64,000 nt of DNA from Pseudidiomarina planktonica (lineage in GTDB: Bacteria > Pseudomonadota > Gammaproteobacteria > Enterobacterales > Alteromonadaceae), in the NCBI RefSeq assembly GCF_900177775.1, contig NZ_FXWH01000001.1:124001-188000 (forward strand), read 5' to 3'. The translations under genes and the position numbers were made by a program. Positions within the stretch are counted from its first letter, which is position 1. Every line of letters begins with the position of its first letter. The notes beneath the pieces are model-generated. The model was not told where the DNA came from. It did not search any database and saw only the letters and a program-made list of their open reading frames with translations. Of the stretch, positions 9,286-18,414 are shown piece by piece.

Positions 9286-10437
9286 ATGGTGCATTTGCCC
9301 ACCCTGATCATTATTGCTATTACGGTGAACTTTTTGCTCGCTGCGTTAATGCTGGTGGTTTATCAAATCCATCGCAAATTGGATTGCTTTATTTACTGGT
9401 CGGCATCTTGTTTCGTATTTGCCATTGCGGCTATTGTGGCCAGCACCCGAACTGTTATCGATTTCCCGCTACTCACCATATTCGTTGCCGATATTTTGTT
9501 TATCGGCGGGCCGCTGCTGGCGTTACTGGGCATTCGCTCATATCTGGGTAGAGGTATGAGCAGGCGCTTTAAATTATGGCTGCTAGTTAGCGCTGCGCTG
9601 GTTACTCTTGCGTTGGCGATGTCGTTCTCTAAACCGGCGTGGGCGCAACTGGTTACCAGTGTCGTTATTGCAGTTATATTTTTCCGCGCCGTGGTTTTAC
9701 TGCGTGGCCTTAATAGCAGGCCGCCATTACCTAAATACCTGCTTACCATGCTCTTCGGTATTCATGCGGTGGCCATGCTGTCGCAGGCAGCTATGTTGGG
9801 TACCTCATTGTACTTCGGCGAGTCGGGGCAGGTGGCATTGCTGCTAGAAACCCTGCTGATCAGCCATATTTTGCTTACCGTGTGTACCGCCATGGTGTTC
9901 CCATTACTGGTATTTGTGACCAGCGAGCAACACCTGACCAATCTGGCCAATATTGATGATTTAACCAAACTGCTAAACCGCCGTGCCTTCTTTGAGCGGG
10001 CCGGCAAGCAGTTTATAGAAGCCAAGCACACCGATAGTAATTTTAGTCTGTTGATGCTGGATTTAGATTACTTTAAACAAGTGAACGATGAGTACGGGCA
10101 TGTGGTGGGAGACCACTGTTTAGCCTGGGTGGCTCAGCATATAAGAGCCGAGTTACGTGAAACAGACGTGCCGGCGCGCATTGGTGGTGAAGAGTTTGCC
10201 ATTGCTCTAGCGGGCGCCAACGGTGCTCAAGCCGAGCGTGTCAGTAAACGTATATGTGCTCAGATAGCAGAGCATCCGTGTGAAGTAGAGGGCAAATCGA
10301 TTAACCTGACGGTAAGTATTGGCGTGATTAATCGAGTGCAAAAGCATGAACATTTGCAGGAGCTATTAGCCGAAGCCGATGCCGCACTATACGAAGCCAA
10401 AGAGCGCGGCCGTAATCAGGTGGTGGTTAGTCATTAA
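9286..10437 (+). CDS. membrane-bound GGDEF diguanylate cyclase
   Basis: A 383-residue protein. About seven transmembrane helices fill residues 5-210 and form an unclassified MASE-like sensor. The GGDEF domain from ~222 starts at NIDDLTKLLNRRAFF, contains MLDLDYFKQVNDEYGH, an RETD inhibitory site and, five residues later, GGEEF. It therefore has everything needed to make c-di-GMP and be product-inhibited. The frame extends 20 codons upstream from a TTG, but ATG 9286 has GCAGG six bases upstream and begins the first helix. It overlaps the convergent prephenate dehydratase gene by 11 bp. Confidence 0.92.
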   Translation: MVHLPTLIIIAITVNFLLAALMLVVYQIHRKLDCFIYWSASCFVFAIAAIVASTRTVIDFPLLTIFVADILFIGGPLLALLGIRSYLGRGMSRRFKLWLLVSAALVTLALAMSFSKPAWAQLVTSVVIAVIFFRAVVLLRGLNSRPPLPKYLLTMLFGIHAVAMLSQAAMLGTSLYFGESGQVALLLETLLISHILLTVCTAMVFPLLVFVTSEQHLTNLANIDDLTKLLNRRAFFERAGKQFIEAKHTDSNFSLLMLDLDYFKQVNDEYGHVVGDHCLAWVAQHIRAELRETDVPARIGGEEFAIALAGANGAQAERVSKRICAQIAEHPCEVEGKSINLTVSIGVINRVQKHEHLQELLAEADAALYEAKERGRNQVVVSH

Positions 10438-11293
10438 CGGCGCTTATGGCACTTGGGTAACTACCTAGCAGCACCAGCCGGCTTTGGCGGCGAATAGCCG
10501 CAACTGCCTGCATTAAACCTTGGCTTTCACTATGCCCTTCACAATCTAAAAAGAAGTGATAATTCCCAAATTTAGTGCCTGTAGGCCGTGACACAATAGA
10601 GGTCAGGTTCACTTGGTGGCGCGCAAACAGCTGCAAGTTGTCGGCCAGCAAACCCGGGTGGTCGTCGTCATCTACTAACAACACACTGGTTTTATAGGCC
10701 ACGCCAGGCTGGGGTGCTAGCCGCTGTTGCTTGTTCTGCAAAGCAATAAAACGCGTTTCATTGTGGGGGTAGTCGGCTACTTCATGCGTAACCTGCAAGT
10801 TTGCCGCGCGAAGATTGTCTGCATAAAGCTCTGCCACGCAATGTGTAGGCACTATGGCGCCGCTATTTGGGGTATTCAGTAGCACCTGCAGGGCTTCGGT
10901 GTTGCTGCCGGTGGTAACCAGTTGAGTTGTTTGCGAACTAGCAGCGAATGTACTGGCTAAAAACTCACCGCACTGACCTTGCGCCACAAATTGCGCGTAG
11001 ATTTTGGTGGGCGCGAGGCTATTACTTACATAACTAAAATGCACAGGTACCCGCAGTTCAGCCACAATTTGTAGCGGTGTGCGCAACAGGTAATCGACTA
11101 CCGGTGACACAAAGCCTTCAGCAATATTCTCAATTGGCACCACGGCGATATCGCAATCGTCGTTCAGCCGCGCCAGGGTACGTTGCAAACTGGACTCAAA
11201 ACAAAGCTCAGGACTAGTAGCCAGTTGAGCGGCATAGCGGCGGGCAGCAATTTCGGAAAATGTCCCGGCCGGGCCCAGCGTAACCAACTTCAT
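10427..11293 (-). CDS. pheA: prephenate dehydratase, monofunctional
   Basis: A 288-residue enzyme that converts prephenate to phenylpyruvate in phenylalanine synthesis. The N-terminus (LGPAGTFSEIAARRYA) is typical of the catalytic domain. The active-site TRF motif is present in NETRFIAL, and an ACT regulatory domain occupies residues ~205-285 with SRPTGTKFGNYHFFLDCEG, the phenylalanine-binding signature. There is no chorismate mutase domain, unlike the fused enteric PheA. The ATG at 11293 has AAGG upstream. Its neighbours share no pathway with it. Confidence 0.93.
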   Translation of the reverse strand: MKLVTLGPAGTFSEIAARRYAAQLATSPELCFESSLQRTLARLNDDCDIAVVPIENIAEGFVSPVVDYLLRTPLQIVAELRVPVHFSYVSNSLAPTKIYAQFVAQGQCGEFLASTFAASSQTTQLVTTGSNTEALQVLLNTPNSGAIVPTHCVAELYADNLRAANLQVTHEVADYPHNETRFIALQNKQQRLAPQPGVAYKTSVLLVDDDDHPGLLADNLQLFARHQVNLTSIVSRPTGTKFGNYHFFLDCEGHSESQGLMQAVAAIRRQSRLVLLGSYPSAISAVND

Positions 11294-11361
11294 GTACCTT
11301 TTCCTTGTGCCTGTTTGAGTGAACCTCCAGTGTGCCTAAAGTAGCGGGCTGCCGCTAGTGT

Positions 11362-13146
11362 TTATGACGCTTTCGCCATGTCATTGTTGTGCTGCTCAAG
11401 ATAACGCTGGCGCTTGGCTGGTTTCAGCTTGTGTAAATCCACAATCACCAAACCATCCACACTATTGTTAAAGTCAGGGTCGACGCTAAAGGCCGCAAAC
11501 TGCACGCCGCCGGCTTCGCATAGCTCGCTATACTGCTTAAACAGCGGTGGCAGAGCACAATTCAATAATTTCAGCTGTGCTTTTAGTTCGCGAAATACAA
11601 AGGCTTTTTGTGCGTCTAGGTCACTGCTATCTGCTGCAGCGGCTGCCAGCATCTGTTGGAATTGCTGCGTACGTGCTGCGCTGATTTCAAAAGGCCGGTT
11701 CGCTTCCGCTAACGGCGCTGAGGCCGGATAAAAGTGCTGATAATAAGCCACAATCAAGTCTTTTGCGGGCGCCGGAAAATCACCGCTTAAACTCACCGGA
11801 CCAAATAAATAGCGTTGCTGTGGATACTTGCGCAGAAACACGCCAATGCCCAGCCACAAGTAGTCCAGACTGTAGCGATCACGGTAGGCTTCGCATACAA
11901 AACTGCGACCCAGCTCAATGCCGTTGCGAATGTAGCGTGAGAAAGCCTGCCGCAGGTTAAACAATGACGCCGTGTAAACACCACCTTGCCCGAACTGCTG
12001 AAAGTTCGCATCGGCAACACCAAGGCGGTAGCCTCCGGCAATTTTCATATGCTGTGGGTGCCATAAAATAAGGTGCGCAAAGCTTTGGTCATAAGTGTCT
12101 ACATCGCAGCGCTTAGACGTACCTTCGCCAATGGCCCGAAACACTTGCTCACGCACGCGACCGAGCTCACGCAGCACCGGGCAATCGGGTTGTGCGTAGT
12201 AAAGGTAAAGTTGTAAGCCGTTCGGCATTTCCAGCAATAACTCTTGTTGCGTCAGTGCATCGCGAACCGCCAACGGTGACTCGGCATAGGCAATGGCGCG
12301 GGGGGCGTTGGCTGCAGGCGCCGCTTTACGTTTGGCAATTTTAGCCAGGCTATATAACTGCTTGCGCAGGTGGCTTGCGGCTTCGCGAGAGTTCATATTG
12401 GCAACACCCGGTTGATGAGCCTGACCCACAGTAAAGCGCACCTGCCCACCACGCTGACGGAACATTTCTTTAATCAACAGTAGCGTACCCAGAGTTTTGT
12501 GAACCATGGACGAGCCGTAAAACGACCAGGAATTTCGCCCCTGCACATGAATAGGTAACATAGGCGTATTGGTTTTCCGGGCAATTTTAACGAAGCCCGA
12601 TTGCCAGTGCGTGTCGCGCACACCTTGCGGGCGCAGCCGTGAAACCTCGCCCGAGGGGAATATAATGACCGCACCTTCGTTGGCCAGAAATTCGTGAATA
12701 CGCTGCAATTGCAGCTTGCCGGCACGGCCGCCAATATTAGTAACCGGCAGCAGCATAGGGCGCAGTTGCGTTAAGCCCCACAGCAATTGATTGGCAACAA
12801 TACGCACGTCGGGGCGCACCTGCCGCACCATGTGCAGCAGCGCAATGCCGTCCAGCGAGCCAATAGGGTGGTTGGCGTAAATAACCACCCGGCCTTGCTG
12901 GGGAATATTTTCGATCGCTCGTGGCGACACTAAATAGTCAAATTCGAAATAATCCAGAATGTCGCTAACGAAGTCACTACCAACCCGGTGGCTGTGCGTG
13001 CTTAGAAAGCTTTCGAAGTCCTGCTCGTGACATAAACTTTTCAGGGCTTTGCGAACCGGACGCTCAAGCCAGGGCTGGCGAGCAATAGCGGGTAAACGAG
13101 CGAAAATTTGTTCTTCAATACTTGAATTCGGACGAGCCTGGTGCAT
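11362..13146 (-). CDS. olsF: bifunctional acyltransferase, OlsF-like (ornithine lipid synthesis candidate)
   Basis: A 594-residue two-domain protein. The N-terminal half is a PlsC-type O-acyltransferase with NHPIGSLDG (catalytic His and Asp) and IFPSGEVSRL. The C-terminal half is a GNAT/OlsB-type N-acyltransferase with LREQVFRAIGEG, ELGRSFVCEAYRDRYSLDYL and FGPVSLSGDFP. This fusion is the architecture of OlsF, which makes ornithine lipids from ornithine and two acyl groups. The start is ATG 13146 with GGGAG seven bases upstream; a TTG at 13152 is also in frame. A Pho-box-like array upstream supports a phosphate-starvation membrane-lipid role. The activity itself is inferred. Confidence 0.8.
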   Translation of the reverse strand: MHQARPNSSIEEQIFARLPAIARQPWLERPVRKALKSLCHEQDFESFLSTHSHRVGSDFVSDILDYFEFDYLVSPRAIENIPQQGRVVIYANHPIGSLDGIALLHMVRQVRPDVRIVANQLLWGLTQLRPMLLPVTNIGGRAGKLQLQRIHEFLANEGAVIIFPSGEVSRLRPQGVRDTHWQSGFVKIARKTNTPMLPIHVQGRNSWSFYGSSMVHKTLGTLLLIKEMFRQRGGQVRFTVGQAHQPGVANMNSREAASHLRKQLYSLAKIAKRKAAPAANAPRAIAYAESPLAVRDALTQQELLLEMPNGLQLYLYYAQPDCPVLRELGRVREQVFRAIGEGTSKRCDVDTYDQSFAHLILWHPQHMKIAGGYRLGVADANFQQFGQGGVYTASLFNLRQAFSRYIRNGIELGRSFVCEAYRDRYSLDYLWLGIGVFLRKYPQQRYLFGPVSLSGDFPAPAKDLIVAYYQHFYPASAPLAEANRPFEISAARTQQFQQMLAAAAADSSDLDAQKAFVFRELKAQLKLLNCALPPLFKQYSELCEAGGVQFAAFSVDPDFNNSVDGLVIVDLHKLKPAKRQRYLEQHNNDMAKAS

Positions 13147-13158
13147 GGTCAATCTCCC

Positions 13159-13164
13159 ATTATG
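13159..13164 (-). promoter_or_regulatory. candidate -10 element for the OlsF-like gene
   Basis: CATAAT, one mismatch from TATAAT, read on the minus strand 11 bp after the last 11-mer of the Pho-box-like array. No -35 hexamer is evident, as expected when PhoB replaces it. Confidence 0.45.
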
Positions 13165-13175
13165 GGTTTGACCTA

Positions 13176-13230
13176 TCCTGTGCTGTTTAGGTGAGATTCT
13201 GGTGACATTTCAGTGAAGCTTTCGTGACAG
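13176..13230 (-). promoter_or_regulatory. PhoB-box array (four to five 11-bp direct repeats)
   Basis: On the minus strand, consecutive 11-mers read CTGTCACGAAA, GCTTCACTGAA, ATGTCACCAGA, ATCTCACCTAA and a weaker ACAGCACAGGA. Each carries the TGTCA/C-type core at the same phase, which is the hallmark of tandem Pho boxes bound by PhoB. The array lies directly upstream of the OlsF-like acyltransferase gene and in front of the CATAAT candidate. Ornithine lipid synthesis is classically induced by phosphate starvation through PhoB, so sequence and gene function agree. Confidence 0.72.
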
Positions 13231-13243
13231 CTTGCTCGTTGAA

Positions 13244-14296
13244 CTATGAATGCGTAGTGCGTTGCCAGCGCTTCGCGTAAAACCAGATGCCGCTAACCGG
13301 CAGTAAAATAAGCGCAATACCGGACAACAGAATCACCAGTTGATACAACCAGCCACCCATAGCGGCAACATGTAACGGGTAAATGGTATTGGAAACCTGA
13401 TTGCCAAGCGGCGTGTGACGGGTATTGGTTACTTCACTGAGCGTGCCGGTGTCACTGAAGTTTACATAGTTGCGTCCATTCGGGTGCCACTCATCATGGT
13501 GCTTCAAACGAATACGCGGCTCTTCTAAATAAAGGAGACGAGCATCAGTTGTTGGCAAAGTCTGCTGCGCAACATCCAGGCGTTGCTGCCAGTTCTTGGC
13601 AGTAACCTCATTAATAAGTTGGTGCGGCTGATTATTCTTGCTCTGAAACGGCAACACTGCCACTAGGAATGACTTCACAGGCGCAGCATACATAACGGCT
13701 GTGCCTGTGCTTAGCCCGATGAAAATAGGAATAAAAAGCACCACTCCGATAAAACGGTGTGACTGCCACAGAGTTTGCATTCCACGGCGGGAAAAAGGGT
13801 TATAAAATCGCACCGTTAAGGCCCGCAGCGACACCCCCTGACGCGGCCACCAGCGGGCCAGGCCAGTAATGATTAAAGCGAGGCTGGCAATACCAAGAAC
13901 GCCCAGAATGTCCTTGCCAAGTTCTTTTAGTAGTAAATCATGGTGTAATTCGACTAGCCAGCTGGTTAGGTCACCCAAATAGGTGCGCTCTAGCAACAGG
14001 CCTCCGGTAGCGTTGTAGTAATAGTGGGTTCTATCAGTGTCAACGATTTCCAGCCAGGGGCGATCATGTGTCGGCATAAGCGCGTACCCGGTATGATGGT
14101 GGTCAAGTATTTTGGCGGCTTGGTGCTGAGTTACAGGCTCCGCCAGTTGCAGTTGAGGGTACTGCCAGCTTAAATACTCATTTTTGTAGAGCAAAATGCT
14201 GCCGCTCACCGCCATTAACAAAAGCCAAAGGCTGAGCGTTAAGCCCAGCCAGCGATGGCATTGTGTCAGTGTGGGCAGCTTTCGCTTAAACGTCAT
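13244..14296 (-). CDS. PepSY-associated TM helix protein (siderophore/iron reductase-like)
   Basis: A 350-residue inner-membrane protein of the PepSY_TM family. A transmembrane anchor near residues 13-35 is preceded by CHRWLGLTLSLWLLL, followed by a periplasmic PepSY region, further helices near 138-160 and 183-208 (SHRFIGVVLFIPIFIGLSTG), and a last helix near 315-338. Members sit beside TonB receptors and are thought to reduce or release iron from ferric siderophores. It starts three bases after the TonB receptor stop, so it shares the Fur-controlled operon. Confidence 0.87.
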   Translation of the reverse strand: MTFKRKLPTLTQCHRWLGLTLSLWLLLMAVSGSILLYKNEYLSWQYPQLQLAEPVTQHQAAKILDHHHTGYALMPTHDRPWLEIVDTDRTHYYYNATGGLLLERTYLGDLTSWLVELHHDLLLKELGKDILGVLGIASLALIITGLARWWPRQGVSLRALTVRFYNPFSRRGMQTLWQSHRFIGVVLFIPIFIGLSTGTAVMYAAPVKSFLVAVLPFQSKNNQPHQLINEVTAKNWQQRLDVAQQTLPTTDARLLYLEEPRIRLKHHDEWHPNGRNYVNFSDTGTLSEVTNTRHTPLGNQVSNTIYPLHVAAMGGWLYQLVILLSGIALILLPVSGIWFYAKRWQRTTHS

Positions 14297-14299
14297 TGC

Positions 14300-16390
14300 T
14301 TACCACTGATAATTCCAAGTTAGGCTCATGGTACGTCCGCGCCCGGTGAAGTTGCGGTTGTCACCACCTACGGTTTGCGCGTAGTAAGTGAAATAGTACT
14401 CGTCCAGTAGGTTTTCGATACCAACCGAGAACTGTCCCATATCGCGCGTTTCAATCAGAAAGGTCGCATCTACCGTGTGGTAGCCGTCAAAGTTATTAAT
14501 GGCTTCCGCGCCAGTATAAATATTGCGGTCAAAGAGCTTATTCAATTGTACGCGGCTACTGACCAAGTCTGTCCACTGTTGCGACCAGAACAAGTTGGCG
14601 CGTTTCGGTGCAATATTACGACCACCCAGCTTAGTGTCGACCGAGCCATCATCATTGCTGTCGTACTTACCGTTAGTGTCGGCGTAGTTCAAACCAATGG
14701 CGGTGTTGGTAGATAGCGCATAGGTTGCACTGAATTCAATACCATCAATGTCCGTTTTTTCCCGCTGAACGCTGTAAAAACCATCAGCGTCGGCCTGCAA
14801 GCGAGCACCTAAGTCGGAACCCGAACGGAAATAGCTGATAGACGCCGTGAGTGCGTCGCCGCGATATTCAAGGCCAACTTCTTCGTTATCAGCAATAACC
14901 GGCTGCAAGTCCAGGAAGTTGCTAACACTTAAGTCGGGTGTCGAAATACCACGTAATACACGGCCCACATCGGGCATGCTGAAGCCTTCCGAGTAGCTGG
15001 CAAATACGCGCCATTGATCAGTTAAAGCATAAACCGCACCCACGTTTGTCAGTAATTCATTAAAACTGGGTTCACCGCCTTCAACAAAAACCGAACCGTA
15101 CGAGGCTAAGGTGGTGAAGTCATTTGCTTTTAACTTGCCGTACTCATAGCGTAAACCACCACTTAAAGTCAGGCCGTTGGCTTGATATCGCAGCTGCGCG
15201 TATGGCGCCCAGTTTTGGAATTCAGTTTCCGGTACCCATTTGCGACCTGTTTGCGCCAGCTCCTGAAAGGTTTTGTCGTTTAAGAAATCTAAACCAGCAC
15301 TGACAGAGATTGGTGACTGCTGAATATTGTTCCAGTTTAAGGTAACGCGTGAACCATATTTACGAGAGTCGTTACGCGACTGATCAAAGAGCTCGTCGCC
15401 GTAGGCCGGATCTTGGAAAGTGGCATAAGTGCCGCCGCCGTACAGCGCCGAAAAGTCCTGCAAGAACAGCTGCCAGTTTAAATCTGCCATTAGAAAGTTG
15501 CTGTTGCTATACGTCAGGCTTGAGGTGGTTACTTCATTTTCTGGTGCGTCACCCGGGTAGGCACCTTTTACCGATAAAGTTGGCTCGCCTGCAGCGCGGT
15601 CGCCGCCCACCGAGTAATAGTCACCGTTACCGGACATATCAAAACGATTCAACATGAACTCAAGACGTTGTTGCGTATCAATGTCGTAACCAACTTTGGT
15701 AAATAAGTCGTAGCTCTTAGAGTCCATGGTGTCGCCTTGGGCGGTATCCACACCAATTAACTGGCCTTCGCCGTCTACGTACATGCCGGTATCGCGGTAT
15801 TGCGCACCAAACACTAAGTCCCACTGACCACGGTCGTGTCGCAGCAGGTAACCAGCCTGATAGCCTAGGCCGTCAGAGAACTCCGAATCGGGTGCAGTAA
15901 AGCCGGCGTTCACCTCGTGGTTGGTGCCTTCTTCTGCACTCTTAGTCACGATATTAATAATACCGCCACTGGCGCCCATGCCCTGAATAGCGCTGGCGCC
16001 ATGAATAACTTCCACGCGCTGAATCATGAATGGGTCGATGGTGTAAGCTGCTCGGGCGCCGTTACGCAATGGATTTGACTGCGGCACGCCGTCAATTAAG
16101 TAAAGCGGCTCGCGGCCACGCAGCGTTTCACCGGAGCTGGTGAGCTTTTGACGCGATGGAGAATAAGCAGGAATAAGGTTACCCAGAATATCGGATAAAG
16201 ACTCGGCTACGCTTAGTTGCTGGCGGAGTTCGTCACCTTCAATAACAGTAACTGTTGCCGGAATAGCACTTTGTGGAACCGTGGTGCGAGAGGCCGTAAT
16301 GGTAATGGTTTCATCAACATCCGTTTGCTGAGCCGCAGCAGACGTTGATAACAAAGCAGCAATAGTTAGCGAAAGCGATTTCTTAAACAT
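14300..16390 (-). CDS. TonB-dependent outer-membrane receptor (ferric siderophore type)
   Basis: A 696-residue receptor with a signal peptide ending at AAA near residue 20, a TonB-box-like VDETITITASR, a plug domain (~35-155, with LYLIDGVPQSNPLRNG and GASAIQGMGASGGIINIVTK), then a 22-strand barrel ending in the aromatic MSLTWNYQW. It imports an iron complex using energy from TonB. A Fur box 29 bp upstream of the ATG and a co-transcribed PepSY reductase point to iron. The exact siderophore is not readable from the sequence. Confidence 0.93.
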   Translation of the reverse strand: MFKKSLSLTIAALLSTSAAAQQTDVDETITITASRTTVPQSAIPATVTVIEGDELRQQLSVAESLSDILGNLIPAYSPSRQKLTSSGETLRGREPLYLIDGVPQSNPLRNGARAAYTIDPFMIQRVEVIHGASAIQGMGASGGIINIVTKSAEEGTNHEVNAGFTAPDSEFSDGLGYQAGYLLRHDRGQWDLVFGAQYRDTGMYVDGEGQLIGVDTAQGDTMDSKSYDLFTKVGYDIDTQQRLEFMLNRFDMSGNGDYYSVGGDRAAGEPTLSVKGAYPGDAPENEVTTSSLTYSNSNFLMADLNWQLFLQDFSALYGGGTYATFQDPAYGDELFDQSRNDSRKYGSRVTLNWNNIQQSPISVSAGLDFLNDKTFQELAQTGRKWVPETEFQNWAPYAQLRYQANGLTLSGGLRYEYGKLKANDFTTLASYGSVFVEGGEPSFNELLTNVGAVYALTDQWRVFASYSEGFSMPDVGRVLRGISTPDLSVSNFLDLQPVIADNEEVGLEYRGDALTASISYFRSGSDLGARLQADADGFYSVQREKTDIDGIEFSATYALSTNTAIGLNYADTNGKYDSNDDGSVDTKLGGRNIAPKRANLFWSQQWTDLVSSRVQLNKLFDRNIYTGAEAINNFDGYHTVDATFLIETRDMGQFSVGIENLLDEYYFTYYAQTVGGDNRNFTGRGRTMSLTWNYQW

Positions 16391-16418
16391 GAGAATCCTT
16401 ATCCGTCACAAATTTTAT

Positions 16419-16437
16419 GCTGATGATAATCATTCTC
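16419..16437 (-). promoter_or_regulatory. Fur box
   Basis: A 19-bp site containing the uninterrupted core TGATAATCATT matches the classic Fur consensus at 16 of 19 positions by hand alignment. It lies 29 bp upstream of the TonB receptor ATG, where Fur-iron would block RNA polymerase, so the receptor/PepSY operon should be induced by iron limitation. Confidence 0.85.
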
Positions 16438-16551
16438 ATTACGAAGTCAAGGCTGATAGGTTTATATTGTTCTTGTTAGTCAGTGAAATAGGCAGCCACA
16501 AGCTCTGGCCGCCTATGCCTTAAGTTATTTAAGCGCTGGCTTTATTAGCAA

Positions 16552-17166
16552 TCAATTCCGCGTCCAGTAGGCCGCTTTCTTTATAGCCGGGCGCTCGTCA
16601 ACGCGTTCCACATAGCTTTTGAACGAGTCTCGCTCTTCCAGCGTTTTGAATTGCATACCCCAGCCAATATGGCTTGCAATGTAAACGTCGGCGGCGGTGA
16701 ATTGCTCGCCGCAAATAAATGGGCCTTTGGAAATGGCCAGTTCAAGGGCTGCCATAACCTCGTTCAAAGTGCCCGAGCCAACCATCTGCTCGTTCCCTTC
16801 AATAGCCCAGCCACAGGCTTTGGCACTGGTTGCCAGTTCTACCGGACCGGCACCAAAGAACAGCCAGCGGTAGTAGGTTCCACGTTCAGGGCTGTCTGGG
16901 GCCGGCGCTAAGTTCTTTTCTGGAAACTGATCGGCAAGATACGCACAAATAGCGGCTGTTTCGGTAACCACCAGATCGCCGTGCGTTATTGCCGGAACCT
17001 TACCTAAAGGGTTAATTTTCAGATACTCAGGCGTTTTCATCTGGCCGTTATAATCAAGCACCTTCGTGGTGTATTTAGCGCCAACCTCTTCCAGCATACG
17101 GCGAACAATACAGGCCCGGGATTCAGGGTTAGTGTAGAACACGATTTCTTTATTATTTTTTGACAT
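16552..17166 (-). CDS. glutathione S-transferase family protein
   Basis: A 204-residue GST. The thioredoxin-like domain (IVFYTNPESRACIVRRMLEE, NPLGKVPAITHGDLVVTETA) is followed by a helical domain with FTAADVYIASHIGWG. The Ser-Arg in NPESRA occupies the catalytic Ser/Cys position of beta/nu-like bacterial GSTs. The ATG at 17166 is preceded by AAGGAGC. It is divergent from the WYL regulator, which is the obvious candidate controller; the substrate is unknown. Confidence 0.88.
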   Translation of the reverse strand: MSKNNKEIVFYTNPESRACIVRRMLEEVGAKYTTKVLDYNGQMKTPEYLKINPLGKVPAITHGDLVVTETAAICAYLADQFPEKNLAPAPDSPERGTYYRWLFFGAGPVELATSAKACGWAIEGNEQMVGSGTLNEVMAALELAISKGPFICGEQFTAADVYIASHIGWGMQFKTLEERDSFKSYVERVDERPAIKKAAYWTRN

Positions 17167-17219
17167 CAGGTTGCTCCTTTTTTAATGGGGTTTACTACTA
17201 TTTCGAACTATAGTCGTGG

Positions 17220-17242
17220 TATAGGTCATTATTAGTCCTATA
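17220..17242. promoter_or_regulatory. dyad between the GST and WYL-regulator genes
   Basis: TATAGG and CCTATA separated by 11 bp, central in the 126-bp divergent intergenic region. It is a plausible operator for the WYL/HTH regulator acting on both genes; no experimental site is known to me. Confidence 0.4.
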
Positions 17243-17292
17243 TAAAAATCTTTACGAAAATTTATTTTTAGAACTTAATGCATAGGAAATAA

Positions 17293-18237
17293 ATGACTGG
17301 GCCAACCACACGAGTATTAGCGTTACTGGAGCTACTGCAGTCCCATAAACGCCTGAACGGCAGCGAACTTGCTGAAATGCTTGGCGTAGATAAACGCACA
17401 GTAAGGCGTTACGTTCGAGCGCTTGAAGATTTAGGTATTCCGGTAACCACAGAGCAGGGGCCGCATGGTGGTTATATGCTAGTGGCTGGTTTTAAGCTGC
17501 CGCCCATGATGTTCACCCACGAAGAAACGCTGGCGCTGTCGTTAGGGTTGCTGGCCGCGAAAACACTGCAATTAACAGATGCTTCGCCTGCGCTAACCAG
17601 CGTTCAGGCTAAATTAGAGCGGGTGATGCCAGAGCATATTCAGGCACGCGCCCGATCCATTACGCAGCACACGAATTTGCTATTACCAGACGGTGGCTTG
17701 CCGCAAGAGCAGGCGTTACTCATGCCATTAATGGAAGCCATAGAAAGCCAGCGGCGGGTACAGATAATTTACGTTGGCAAAGAGAAAGCCGGGTTAGAGC
17801 GTGAGTTAGATCCTTATGGCATGTTCTACAGGCTTGGCCATTGGTATATCGGTGGTTTTTGCCACCTGCGCCAGGCATTGCGCATTTTCCGGTTAGACCG
17901 CCTAGCAGAAGTAACACTACTTAAAGATAAGTTTGAACGGCCCACCAACTACAACGCCGCCGAGCAGTTCAATGAGAACCTGTGTAACATGCCCGGAAAT
18001 TTGGCGGTTCGCGTTTTACTACATACCGATCTGGACACCGCCACCAGAGAGCTGGGCTCAAGTGCCAGCATATTAAAGCCTGAGGGCGACGCGCTATATA
18101 TTGAAACCATGGTGGACAGCACGCACTGGTTTGCCTGGTGGCTGGCGCGGTTACCGTTCGATTTTACCATTATAGGCCCCGACAGCTTGAAACAAGCCTT
18201 GCGTGAGCGCGCCGAGAAGCTTATGAGTTACTGTTAA
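17293..18237 (+). CDS. HTH/WYL domain transcriptional regulator (YafY type)
   Basis: A 314-residue regulator. The N-terminal winged HTH has LLQSHKRLNGSELAEMLGVD followed by KRTVRRYVRALEDLGIPV. The central WYL ligand-binding domain lies at ~140-215 (IIYVGKEKAGLERELDPYG, then HWYIGGFCHLRQALRIFRLD), and a C-terminal WCX extension follows. WYL proteins sense ligands such as nucleotides or ssDNA and act as repressors or activators. It is divergent from the GST gene with a 126-bp shared control region. Confidence 0.9.
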   Translation: MTGPTTRVLALLELLQSHKRLNGSELAEMLGVDKRTVRRYVRALEDLGIPVTTEQGPHGGYMLVAGFKLPPMMFTHEETLALSLGLLAAKTLQLTDASPALTSVQAKLERVMPEHIQARARSITQHTNLLLPDGGLPQEQALLMPLMEAIESQRRVQIIYVGKEKAGLERELDPYGMFYRLGHWYIGGFCHLRQALRIFRLDRLAEVTLLKDKFERPTNYNAAEQFNENLCNMPGNLAVRVLLHTDLDTATRELGSSASILKPEGDALYIETMVDSTHWFAWWLARLPFDFTIIGPDSLKQALRERAEKLMSYC

Positions 18238-18414
18238 CAGTTAGTGACGATGGCGAATGTAAAGAATGTGACGAGAGAACGACCACCAACTGAAAAGGAA
18301 ATGTAAAAAACCTCTTTCTTAACTGAACTTTTACGCTAAGACGGCTGCAAACCCTTGTAATACCTGATGTTCAGGGCCAATCTTACGCCAATGATTTCAA
18401 TGGAGGTTAGTTAC

